Assembly (NCBI GenBank): GCA_963848375.1
Contig: CAWKDK010000020.1
Location: forward strand, 124,001 to 188,000
Direction of reading: 5' to 3'
DNA from: JAJPJE01 sp963848375
GTDB lineage: Bacteria > Acidobacteriota > Terriglobia > Terriglobales > Acidobacteriaceae
DNA: 64,000 bases
Position numbers and translations under genes: made by a program. Below are positions 52,390 through 60,880 of the stretch, piece after piece; the stretch's first letter is position 1, and the number at the start of each line of letters is the position of its first letter. Under the pieces are notes generated by a model that worked only from the letters and a program-made list of their open reading frames with translations, did no database searches and had not been told where the DNA came from.

Positions 52390-54432
52390 ATGCAGAGAAC
52401 TTCGGCCTCAAACGACCATGCAACTAGAGCGTCCGCGCCCGTTCGCGAAGTTCTGAAGATAGAGGGCCGTGAGTGGTGGCTATGGGGATTTGCCGTTACC
52501 GTCACCATCGTTCTCACGATCGGAATTGTCGCCCTCACGATTCCGGCGTCGCCTCTGCTCGACCAAGACTGGTTCGACCTGAAGGAATGGGTTCGGGGAC
52601 TCGCCGGGCTGGTTTTGATTTTCGACATCTACACTGTCTACCAGCACTGGCAATTGCATAAGATTCGCCGGCGCCTCGTCGAGCAGGATCAACTCTTCCG
52701 CCTGATCAGCGAGAACGCTGCCGATATGATCGCGCTCGTCGACCGCGAGGGTCATCGGTTATACAACAGCCCCGCGTATCAGACAGTGCTGGGCTACTCG
52801 GCAGAGGAATTAAGTTCGACGTCATCCATCGATCAGGTCCATCCCGACGATCGCGAGCGCGTTATCGAGGCGGCAAGAAAAGCCAACGCTACCGGCAACG
52901 GTCAGCGCATCGAGTACCGCATGCGGCACAAAGATGGCTCCTGGAGAATCCTGGAGTCGACCGCCAGCCCTATTCGAGGCAAGAATGGCGAGGTCGACCG
53001 GACTGTTATCGTCAATCGCGACATAACCGAACGGAAGCGTGCGCAGGAGCAACTCGCACACACCACCCTGCACGATGGCCTAACCAACCTGCCGAACCGG
53101 ACATTGTTTCTTGACCGCCTTCAGCACGTGATCACGATGTCGAAACGGCAGACGCGGTACAAGTTTGCCGTATTGTTCATCGACGTCGACGACTTCAAGG
53201 TCTTCAACGAAAGCTTGGGCAATACCTTCGGGGATGAGTTGTTGATTCAGATCGCGCAACGACTCAGCGCGTCGGTTCGGTCGCTCGATACCATCTCTCG
53301 GAATTTCGGCAGCAACTCACATTCCAGCAACTCAGATTCGACGCTGGCACGTCTTGCTGGGGACGAATTCACGATCCTGCTCGACGAAATCAAAGACTCG
53401 GCCGACAGCGTCCGCGTGGCCGAGCGTCTTCAACAGAGGCTCGCGGAGCCATTCAATATTGCCGGCCACGAGATTTTCATCTCCGTGAGTATCGGAATTG
53501 CCGTCAGCGTGACCGCCGATACGGGCGCGGAAGACATGTTGCGCGACGCAGAAATTGCCATGCATCGCGCCAAGCGCGCGGGAAAAGCTCGGTGTCAACT
53601 ATTCGACGGCGCCATGCACGCAAGTGCCGTAGCCCGACTGCGTCTGGAAACTGATCTACGCAAGGCCTTCGATCGGCAGGAATTCCTGATTTATTACCAG
53701 CCGATTCTCTCGTTAGCCGACCGGAGAATCGTCGGATTCGAAGCTCTAAGCCGATGGCTGCGCGAAGGGAAAATCGTTCCGCCAGCGGAATTCATTTCCG
53801 TCGCCGACGAGATCGGATTGATTCTTTCCATGAATCGCTCTCTGTTGCGCGAAGGATGCCAGCAAGTGAAGATGTGGAACGAGCAGTTCCCTTCGCCGGC
53901 GCCGCTGAAGTTTGGGATGAACGTGTCGCCCAAGCACTTTGTCCAACCCGAACTTGCGGCTGAAATCGACCTCATCGTAAAGGAATCCGGTCTACCGTCC
54001 AGTTGCCTGCAACTGGAGATCATGGAGACCGTAGCCATGGGAGATCCGGATCGAGCAGCAACCGTGCTCGCGGAATTGCGTGCCATCGGTGTGGGATTGA
54101 GCATCGACGATTTCGGCACCGGCTACTCTTCCCTCAGCCGATTGCAGCAACTGCCGATCGACACGCTTAAGATCGACCGCAGTTTCATCATGCAGATGGA
54201 AGAGGAACGCGAGAGTTACGAGATTGTCCGGACCATCGTCACACTGGCACATAACCTTGGATTAAAGGTCGTCGCTGAGGGAGTGGAGACCGCCGCCCAG
54301 GTTGAAAGACTCTCACTGCTGAACTGCGATTTCGTGCAAGGCTATTATTTCTCGAGACCTGCCAGCGCGGAAACGATTACCGCTCTGCTGAGCACCTGCC
54401 AGAACGGTGTCCAGCCACTGGTGTCGAAGTAA
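52390..54432 (+). CDS. PAS-GGDEF-EAL cyclic-di-GMP signalling protein
   Basis: 680 residues. Two N-terminal TM segments (about 33-52 and 68-84), a PAS/PAC domain (about 100-220, ending VIVNRDITERKR), a GGDEF domain (about 225-410) whose active site reads LARLAGDEF, and an EAL domain (about 420-670: FEALSRW, SIDDFGTGYSSL, VAEGVETAAQ). AGDEF departs from the ideal GG(D/E)EF but keeps the key DEF. It may make or break cyclic di-GMP; which one cannot be told. The only PilZ-like receptor in the window is the broken gene at 19370. Confidence 0.94.
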   Translation: MQRTSASNDHATRASAPVREVLKIEGREWWLWGFAVTVTIVLTIGIVALTIPASPLLDQDWFDLKEWVRGLAGLVLIFDIYTVYQHWQLHKIRRRLVEQDQLFRLISENAADMIALVDREGHRLYNSPAYQTVLGYSAEELSSTSSIDQVHPDDRERVIEAARKANATGNGQRIEYRMRHKDGSWRILESTASPIRGKNGEVDRTVIVNRDITERKRAQEQLAHTTLHDGLTNLPNRTLFLDRLQHVITMSKRQTRYKFAVLFIDVDDFKVFNESLGNTFGDELLIQIAQRLSASVRSLDTISRNFGSNSHSSNSDSTLARLAGDEFTILLDEIKDSADSVRVAERLQQRLAEPFNIAGHEIFISVSIGIAVSVTADTGAEDMLRDAEIAMHRAKRAGKARCQLFDGAMHASAVARLRLETDLRKAFDRQEFLIYYQPILSLADRRIVGFEALSRWLREGKIVPPAEFISVADEIGLILSMNRSLLREGCQQVKMWNEQFPSPAPLKFGMNVSPKHFVQPELAAEIDLIVKESGLPSSCLQLEIMETVAMGDPDRAATVLAELRAIGVGLSIDDFGTGYSSLSRLQQLPIDTLKIDRSFIMQMEEERESYEIVRTIVTLAHNLGLKVVAEGVETAAQVERLSLLNCDFVQGYYFSRPASAETITALLSTCQNGVQPLVSK

Positions 54433-54588
54433 CGCTATTCTTAATTCTGCAACAAATTACCTAAGTTTCCTCCAATCTGGATTGGTGCGCGCTTTGCTCA
54501 TTGATTGCATGCACCGGCACCTCAATATTCGCGAAACTGTGCCGATGGGAATCAAAGTGGAATCGGATTCCACGGGACGGAGAAAGCC

Positions 54589-55140
54589 ATGTCAGTGGCG
54601 GGTATTTTCGGAAGTAGTTTCGTAAACTACGCCGCGCAAAGCGTCCAGAGTCGCATGCAGCAGGCGCGCAAGGACTTTCAGCAACTCGGCCAGGACCTGC
54701 AGTCCGGCAATCTGTCCGCGGCGCAGTCAGATTTTGCCGCTATGCAAAAGTCAGGGCCGCAATCGAATTCGAGTTCACCCACTCAGAACAACAGCCTCGT
54801 TTCGCAGGATTTTCAGCAGCTTTCGCAGGATCTACAGTCCGGGAACACTGCGGCTGCGCAACAGGATTACAGCAAGATACAGCAGGACTTTCAGTCGCAG
54901 GCGCCTCATATGCATCACCACGGGCACCATGGCGGCGGCAGTAGCAACAGCAGCACCAGCAGTAGTGAATCGCAAATTACCCAGCTGCTGAATCAACTCG
55001 GACAGTCGTTGCAATCGGGCGATACGTCAACCGCACAGCAGGCATACAGCACGTTGCTCCAGGACTTTCAGCAGTTCGGACAACAGAATGGGCTAACACA
55101 AACATCCTCAACGTCTAGCAGCGTCTCGGCAAGCGCGTAA
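54589..55140 (+). CDS. Three-repeat Gln/Ser-rich protein with His-rich linker
   Basis: 183 residues. It has three related units of about 28 residues: DFQQLGQDLQSGNLSAAQSD, DFQQLSQDLQSGNTAAAQQD and LLNQLGQSLQSGDTSTAQQA (about 20-46, 66-94 and 125-155). They are joined by Ser/Asn-rich linkers, and between units 2 and 3 lies PHMHHHGHHGGG. Each unit looks like an EF-hand-sized helix-loop-helix. No signal peptide is clear. ATG at 54589 follows GGAG. I do not recognise a named family; metal binding by the His cluster is possible. Confidence 0.72.
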   Translation: MSVAGIFGSSFVNYAAQSVQSRMQQARKDFQQLGQDLQSGNLSAAQSDFAAMQKSGPQSNSSSPTQNNSLVSQDFQQLSQDLQSGNTAAAQQDYSKIQQDFQSQAPHMHHHGHHGGGSSNSSTSSSESQITQLLNQLGQSLQSGDTSTAQQAYSTLLQDFQQFGQQNGLTQTSSTSSSVSASA

Positions 55141-55355
55141 ACGGAAACCGAGTCGTATTGCTTCGGACGGCCGCACAAGGCAGACGATCACAAGGTTCCT
55201 ACGCTCGTGTGTTCAGCCAAAGGCGGCCCTTATTCCCCCAAGTCTGCGACGGTTCCGCATCCGAGTGTACCCGCGTTTACTCGTGTCTGATCGCGATGCA
55301 CGAAGTCCAGGCTCTCGATGTGTGGCGACAAAACACCAACAACTAGTCCATTGGC

Positions 55356-56306
55356 CTATGCTGCCTTGACTGAACCGCTGTCAGGTATGTATTTCACGAG
55401 CAGTACTTCATTCCCTTTTTCGTTATAGATGAGTTCGTCTACCAGGTGCTGGCTCAGCAGGATGCCGTATCCGCCAGCCGGCAAACCTGAAGCTTCACGA
55501 TAGTGAAGATGCCGGGTTGGATCGTCATCAGGATTCGATACTGCGGCGTGGTAAAGCTCACTGAGCGAAAATCCCTGCCCCGGATCCTTGACGCGGCATT
55601 CCACCATGTGTCGCGCACGGACGTAGGAGATCTCGACGTATTGGCTGGAATCGAACTGCCCACCATGACGGATCGCGTTCAACAGCATCTCGCGAAATGC
55701 TAAGGCGACTTCGTTCTTCTCATCTTCGGGCAGATCAATCATTTCGTGGAAGAACTGCATAACGCGCTCCGCGGTGCTCAGGTCGCACCGGGCGACAAGA
55801 CGAACCCATGCGGGAGTGGCCGAGAGCACTTCGATTCCGTCGTCCCAGCACGGACCCTCCATCGCAATGCGGATAACTTGAGCGAGAGCATCGAGTGAAT
55901 AAGGCGTACTGAAAAAACTGAATGCATGCTCGCGCAACGCAGATACCACATCTGCTGGAGTACTGTCGCTGGTGAGGATGATCATGCGACTGTGCGGCCG
56001 AATCCGTCTGATCTTCCGAAGCAACGCGATATCCGCTTTGGCCGAGGTTGTTTCCGCCGTAATAATCAGGTCAAACGATCTCTCGTGAACAAGCGATAAG
56101 GCACTCTCGTTATCCGGAACATATTCGATCTCCCATCTCTGCGTTGCCAGATGATCGATCAGCATGGCACTGGCGTCGAGATCGGTAAGCACCATCAAAG
56201 CTACCTTCTGGTCTACCGGCGCCTGCAATGTCGAATCGGAAGCGGAATCCAAGTGGCTGGATCCTCCCCCTACGTTCTCGAAGCGATTGCCGCTGGCTGT
56301 ATTCAT
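55356..56306 (-). CDS. Receiver-like / HATPase (RsbW-type) regulatory protein
   Basis: 316 residues from the ATG at 56306 (a TTG at 56345 is an alternative; neither has a clear ribosome binding site). Residues about 35-155 are receiver-like (KVALMVLTDLDASAMLIDHL, DLIITAETTSAKADIALLRK, RMIILTSDSTPADVVSAL), but the phospho-acceptor Asp position reads TAET, so it is probably not phosphorylated. Residues about 180-305 form a HATPase_c (anti-sigma/RsbW-like) domain: ALAFREMLLNAIRHGGQ, DPGQGFSL and GYGILLSQHLVDEL. Likely regulates a partner by protein binding. Confidence 0.8.
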   Translation of the reverse strand: MNTASGNRFENVGGGSSHLDSASDSTLQAPVDQKVALMVLTDLDASAMLIDHLATQRWEIEYVPDNESALSLVHERSFDLIITAETTSAKADIALLRKIRRIRPHSRMIILTSDSTPADVVSALREHAFSFFSTPYSLDALAQVIRIAMEGPCWDDGIEVLSATPAWVRLVARCDLSTAERVMQFFHEMIDLPEDEKNEVALAFREMLLNAIRHGGQFDSSQYVEISYVRARHMVECRVKDPGQGFSLSELYHAAVSNPDDDPTRHLHYREASGLPAGGYGILLSQHLVDELIYNEKGNEVLLVKYIPDSGSVKAA

Positions 56307-56411
56307 AAATATCGTACGGGCGCTATTCGGAGGTGTGCTCCGCAAAAAGATGTTAGAGGTATGAGGACCGGTTGGAAACTGACAAAACTACAAGTGGTGG
56401 CGCCAGCGTGC

Positions 56412-56813
56412 CTATAGCGGAATTGGCGCCTCCGGGATGAAGATCTTTCCCGCCCGCACGGCTTCGATCGCAGTCCGCAAGTCGCAACTCAGGCGCGACT
56501 TGAAAACATACCCTAAAGCGCCGGCATCAAAGGCCGCGCGCACAAATTCAAATTCCTCGTGGACTGTGAGAAAAATGATTTTTGAGGAACACTTGTTCGC
56601 CTTCAGCCGTCTGGTAATTTCAAAACCGTTCAGGTCGCCTATCGAGATATCCAGGATGATCATGTCTGGCTTCAGATTCGGCACATCGCGGAGAACCGAC
56701 GCAGCATCCAACACCGCCGCTGCAATGATGTAGTCCGGTTGCAGCTCATTCTTGACGGCGTCGAGAATGTCGGGACTGTCATCGGCGAGCAGGATTCGCA
56801 GTGGCTGAACCAC
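56412..56813 (-). CDS. Single-domain response regulator
   Basis: 133 residues with just a receiver domain: LLADDSPDIL (acid pair), MIILDISIGDLNG (phospho-acceptor Asp), IFLTVHEEF (Thr switch) and YVFKSRL (Lys). No output domain. GTG at 56813 has GGAG six bases upstream; a TTG 13 codons further up (56852) is less likely. Likely acts by protein-protein contact with the adjacent kinase group. Confidence 0.85.
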   Translation of the reverse strand: MVQPLRILLADDSPDILDAVKNELQPDYIIAAAVLDAASVLRDVPNLKPDMIILDISIGDLNGFEITRRLKANKCSSKIIFLTVHEEFEFVRAAFDAGALGYVFKSRLSCDLRTAIEAVRAGKIFIPEAPIPL

Positions 56814-56939
56814 GTTGGTCTCCGAGGAGCGAAGAGCTTTTCGGGCGTACAACTAAAAGTTGCACCCTCATGCTAGGCGGGGAAGACATGGATGGGGTAC
56901 TACTAAAACTATCTGTTTTCGGCGCGAAAGATGTAGGCG

Positions 56940-57608
56940 CTATTCCGCCACCATGTGGTGCTTAATGGCGTATTCGATCAATTCGGCATTGGACCTGAGT
57001 CCGAGGACTTCCATGATCCTGTACTTGTGAAACGCCACAGTTCCAGGCTTCAGCTGGAGAATGTACGCAATCTCTTTCATTGATTTTCCCTCCGCCAGTA
57101 GCTGCAGGACTTCACTCTGCCTGCCGGAAATGCGTTTCTCTTCACTGTAAGCTGCCCCTGTGCGCAACAGGAATTCCACCGTATCTTTGGTGATGAGAGG
57201 AGACAGATAGGACTCGCCCCGCAGCACGCGCCTCACGGCAACAATCAATTCTTCGGCGGTGCAATGCTTCAGAACATAGCCGGATGCGCCGCGGCGAAAG
57301 GCTTCCGCCGCAACGTCAGGGCGCACGTTCATCGTCAGATAAATCAGCTTGATCGCGTGATTCTTCTGCTTGATTTGCTCGCCTGCATCGAGTCCGTTCA
57401 ATTGCGGCATCGCAATGTCCACGATCACTACATCCGGTTTCAACTCCGGAGCTGCTTTCAGCAATGCATGGCCGTCAGAAACCACCCCCACGACCTGGAA
57501 CTCTGGTTCCAGCAGATTTTTGCAGGCCTCAGCGATGAGTACGTGATCGTCAGCAATCAGCAGCCTCGGGCGATGGCGGCTTTCCATCGGAGAGACTCCT
57601 TTCGTCAT
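56940..57608 (-). CDS. NarL/FixJ-family response regulator
   Basis: 222 residues: receiver domain (LLIADDHVLIAEACKNLL, VVIVDIAMPQLNG with the acceptor Asp, LTMNV, VLKH) and a C-terminal LuxR-type helix-turn-helix (RISGRQSEVLQLLAEGKSMK then EIAYILQLKPGTVAFHKYRI). Start ATGA overlaps the kinase stop, with GGGAGG four bases before; a second ATG at 57587 also has AAGGAG. It is the cognate partner of the kinase upstream. Confidence 0.93.
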   Translation of the reverse strand: MTKGVSPMESRHRPRLLIADDHVLIAEACKNLLEPEFQVVGVVSDGHALLKAAPELKPDVVIVDIAMPQLNGLDAGEQIKQKNHAIKLIYLTMNVRPDVAAEAFRRGASGYVLKHCTAEELIVAVRRVLRGESYLSPLITKDTVEFLLRTGAAYSEEKRISGRQSEVLQLLAEGKSMKEIAYILQLKPGTVAFHKYRIMEVLGLRSNAELIEYAIKHHMVAE

Positions 57609-58765
57609 TTTGCCTCCCGCAGAGGGACGCTCGCCTCAACTGTGGTCCCTTGTCCAGCCTTCGAACGAATCGATAGTGTTCCACCAATCAAATTCATCCG
57701 TTCGCGCATGCTTACGAGGCCCAACCCCGAGGCATAGGTTGCTTGTTTAGTATCAAAGCCGATTCCCTTATCGCGAACTTCGAGCCGAAGTTTATCTGGG
57801 CCACCAGTCAGCCGAAAGAGAACGCTCCTGGCACGGCTGTGTTTCGCCACGTTTTGCAACGATTCCTGGATGATCCGGTAAAAGCAAAGGGCAATGCTCT
57901 TGTCCAGATCTTGCGGCACGTCCTTGACCACGTACTCCACATCGATGCCATAGCATCGGGAAAATTCTCGGCAGAAGCGATCCGCTGCGATCGTTAACCC
58001 GAGAAACTCGAGCTCCGAAGAGTGCAGGCGATGCGAGAGGTTACTCACCTTTGTGGCTACTTCTTTAATTCTCTTGTGCAGCTCGTGAACGTCATGATGC
58101 GTGGTTCCCTGAGCTTCTGATGTGCCGCTGTCAATTCGCTGAGCATGCAGGGCGAGTAGAGCCAGTTCCTGTCCGATATTGTCGTGAAGCTCTCTCGCGA
58201 CCCTGCGCCGTTCCTCTTCTTGCGATGTAATCAAGCGCCCGCTTAAATCCCTCAATGCGCGCTCTGATGTTTTCGCCTCGGTCACATCGGCCGAGATGCC
58301 AACTACTCGGTATATGTTCCCATTCGCATCGAAGAACCCGCGCCCTGATTCTTCCAGCCACACCGTGCTCTTGTCCGGTCGCAGCATACGATAGCTGACT
58401 TTGTAAGAAGGCTGTTCAGGACGAAGTGCGTTGATTGTCGCCGTGAAGCGATCGCGATCGTCCGGATGAACCCTGGTGATCTGCCCAGAGCCGGTGTGTG
58501 ACAATTCGTTCTTCGAGAGTCCCACGATTTGAAAGTATTCTTCCGAGCGCTGAACCAAATCCGTTTTCAGATCCCACTGAAACGCATACATCCGTCCAGC
58601 CTCAATGGCCAGCCGAAGACGCTCTTCGCTGTCTCGCAACGCTTCTTCCGTGCGTCTTCTTTCCGCCAGCCGGCGCTTCGACTCCTCGAACTTTTCGGGC
58701 GAAGTGATCACAGTCACACTGGCTCGAGGCTTGCCGCTTTGGTAATCGCTTGTCCGTGCTTTCAT
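57605..58765 (-). CDS. PAS-domain sensor histidine kinase (NarL-type, HisKA_3)
   Basis: 386 residues, no TM segment, so cytoplasmic. PAS/PAC domain about 45-165 (WLEESGRGFFDANGNIYRVV), dimerisation/phospho-acceptor HisKA_3 motif EEERRRVARELHDNIGQELA with the acceptor His, and a HATPase domain (IIQESLQNVAKHSRA, DKGIGFD, GLGLVSMRERMNLIGG). ATG 58765 has GGAG upstream; a GTG at 58822 is less likely. Operon with the NarL regulator. The signal is unknown. Confidence 0.93.
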   Translation of the reverse strand: MKARTSDYQSGKPRASVTVITSPEKFEESKRRLAERRRTEEALRDSEERLRLAIEAGRMYAFQWDLKTDLVQRSEEYFQIVGLSKNELSHTGSGQITRVHPDDRDRFTATINALRPEQPSYKVSYRMLRPDKSTVWLEESGRGFFDANGNIYRVVGISADVTEAKTSERALRDLSGRLITSQEEERRRVARELHDNIGQELALLALHAQRIDSGTSEAQGTTHHDVHELHKRIKEVATKVSNLSHRLHSSELEFLGLTIAADRFCREFSRCYGIDVEYVVKDVPQDLDKSIALCFYRIIQESLQNVAKHSRARSVLFRLTGGPDKLRLEVRDKGIGFDTKQATYASGLGLVSMRERMNLIGGTLSIRSKAGQGTTVEASVPLREAK

Positions 58766-59182
58766 GGCCCACTCCAGGCTCGTTCGGACTATTAAAGAAA
58801 TGCGCAGTTCACCTGTGTTCACTGCGTCGCATGTGAATGGTTAGGACGGAATCTCGCTGCCACAAACTGAAGATCGGAGTACGATTGATCAGTCTCTGAC
58901 ATGCTATACCCGTACAACTTCAATGCAGGTTTCTGCTGGAACGTGGGCAGGTTGTCGGTAGCGACTGTACGGGGTAGTCGCGAGTCAGGCGCCGCAAGCA
59001 TGCAGTGATCCTAAGCGGCGAGGTCGCTGCGGACCACTGGCAGTATTGTCAGGGGGCATACTTCCGGCGTGCAGAACTGCCTTGCAGTGCTGTTCAACTC
59101 ACATCGTGAAGAGTGCCTGCTTCGCTCTTGCTAAGCAGACACTCTAGCCAGGGTGACAGCTGCTTCAACGCGGCCGTTTTGC
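58766..59182. other. Gene-free region with a long hairpin
   Basis: 417 bases between the kinase start and the end of the LPKTG gene; no gene seen. A 13-bp stem (left AGAGTGCCTGCTT, right AAGCAGACACTCT, one mismatch, 10-nt loop) lies at 59110-59145. It is 38 bases past the LPKTG stop and could end that transcript, although no T-tract follows. Confidence 0.45.
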
Positions 59183-59974
59183 TTATCGAACAACTTTCCT
59201 GAGCAGCCGTGTTGCAGCTGAACCGGCAAGTGAGAGGCAGCCCAGCATTGCCAGAAGCGGCAATTCGCCTCCGGTTTTGGGCAGTTGTTGTGGCGGCGCC
59301 TCTTGCGCGGTCTCCTGTGCTGCTGCCGGAGTTGCTACAGGAACCAGCACAGCAATCAGAATCGGCTGATCAGCTGCTGGCGGAGCAGGAGGAGGCATGC
59401 TGCCCGAAAGCACCCTCTTCTCAGAAACAGAGGTAACTGGTTCTTCGACTACTCTGGTCGCCGACACCGTCATCCCCTTGCGCAGGTGCCATGCGTCCAA
59501 GTCTTGCCCGTTTACGTTAAATCTCTGGCCTGGCGGAATTTTGAACTGCTGATTCTTTCCATCTTCCAGGGTCAGGATCACGCTGTTGGGCGGCGTAACG
59601 TTCCAGATTTTGCCTGTGACCGTCTGCGTCGTGGTGATTATCTTCGGCGTGGTCGTTGTAGTGATGGTACGCTGCAGCTTCATACCGGGCTTCAAGTCGT
59701 GGATCCCCAGTTCCTGCCCATCGACGTTTACCCTGGCGCTGTCCGGCACGTTCGTAAAGTCACGAATTGTGCCATCTTGCATTTTGACAACAAGATTGTT
59801 GCCGCTTACGTGCACCACCTCGGCATGTTCGACCGAGACTTGATGTGTCTGATGTCCGGTTGTCGTTGTCTCCGTTGTTTGCACTTGCGCGCTCACTCCC
59901 ACAGCAAAGGCGAGAAACATTGCCCCAACTGCGAGGACGAGCAACACACGTATCATTCCGGTTCTTGAGTTCAT
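59183..59974 (-). CDS. Exported protein with LPKTG sortase signal
   Basis: 263 residues. Signal peptide (VLLVLAVGAMFLAFAVGVSA), then two related beta domains (about 48-105 and 120-180; compare VNVDGQELGIHDLKPGM with FNVNGQDLDAWHLRKGM) separated by a Thr-rich linker (TITTTTTPKIITTT). Then a Pro/Ala-rich region and a complete cell-wall-sorting-type end: LPKTG at 231-235, a hydrophobic stretch and RLLRKVVR. Start overlaps the sortase stop (ATGA). It is the obvious substrate of that sortase. Confidence 0.87.
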   Translation of the reverse strand: MNSRTGMIRVLLVLAVGAMFLAFAVGVSAQVQTTETTTTGHQTHQVSVEHAEVVHVSGNNLVVKMQDGTIRDFTNVPDSARVNVDGQELGIHDLKPGMKLQRTITTTTTPKIITTTQTVTGKIWNVTPPNSVILTLEDGKNQQFKIPPGQRFNVNGQDLDAWHLRKGMTVSATRVVEEPVTSVSEKRVLSGSMPPPAPPAADQPILIAVLVPVATPAAAQETAQEAPPQQLPKTGGELPLLAMLGCLSLAGSAATRLLRKVVR

Positions 59975-60681
59975 TGTGCATTCTCCTTGATATCCGAATC
60001 TCTCTTTTTCAAAGCAGCATTCAAGTCCTGCGTCTCGCGCTTCGGATCATTCGTCAACGAAGCGTGAACGACGTATCTTTGCGGGGCACTTCCGATGAAA
60101 TAGAAGGGATAGCATGTGACGAGGGTCAAAGATGGAGCGCCAGTGCTCTTCAGCACGCTGACATCGTTGGGCGCCACAATCTTGATCCAGTCGACTGCAT
60201 AGACCTGTGCGCCTTTCTTGGTCTCCAGTTGCACGCTATCGCCGACGTTCAGATCTTTCAGTCCGCGGAAGAATCCGTCGCGATGTCCTGCAATTCCAAG
60301 ATTTCCTGGAGCTCCGACATGTGCCGTTCCTATGATTCGTCCTACTCCACGATTCAATGTCAGATCGTCTGTGCCATTCAGCACAGGGACAACCAGGTGA
60401 ATCTTGTCGACTCGAAGCACCGCCTCGGCTTGATCAGAGTGTTGCGAAAGACTTGTCTTGTAATCCTGGATGCGCTGTTGGTCCCAGAGGCTAAAGTCGG
60501 GATGCCAGGCGTCTCTATCAACGTTGGTGGTGATCAATCTCTGAGCATTTGATTGGCGTTGAAATCTAGTCACCGCCATGTGTGAATAGACATGGCCCTC
60601 GATGAATGCAGCTGCGCAGAAGCTCAATAACACAATGCCAACGGCAAACAGCACCCGCTGCAAGCTGCACAGAATTCGCAT
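59971..60681 (-). CDS. Class D-type sortase (LPXTG transpeptidase)
   Basis: 236 residues. N-terminal membrane anchor (RVLFAVGIVLLSFCAAAFIEG) and a sortase beta-barrel with the full catalytic triad: His133 in AGHRDGFFRG, Cys190 in LTLVTCYPF and Arg202 in APQRYVV. Sortases cut between Thr and Gly of LPXTG and join the protein to an amine acceptor. They are typical of Gram-positives; here there is one enzyme and one coupled substrate in a Gram-negative-looking genome. The acceptor is unknown. The catalytic core is extra-cytoplasmic. Confidence 0.92.
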   Translation of the reverse strand: MRILCSLQRVLFAVGIVLLSFCAAAFIEGHVYSHMAVTRFQRQSNAQRLITTNVDRDAWHPDFSLWDQQRIQDYKTSLSQHSDQAEAVLRVDKIHLVVPVLNGTDDLTLNRGVGRIIGTAHVGAPGNLGIAGHRDGFFRGLKDLNVGDSVQLETKKGAQVYAVDWIKIVAPNDVSVLKSTGAPSLTLVTCYPFYFIGSAPQRYVVHASLTNDPKRETQDLNAALKKRDSDIKENAQ

Positions 60682-60880
60682 TCGCCACGCCCGTCTGCTG
60701 AAATTCCCAGACGCGACTCTTCAGACGAGAGCTCACGGGGATCCCAGTTACGCGTAGGGTAGTTTCCGCAGCAGCTTTTTCAGAACTGGCAATATTGCTA
60801 GTGCGTTGCGCAAAACGCATGGTTTGCGACCACGCATGACGTGGTTTTCTTCTCGCAACTGAGCGTGCTCATGGCTGAGC

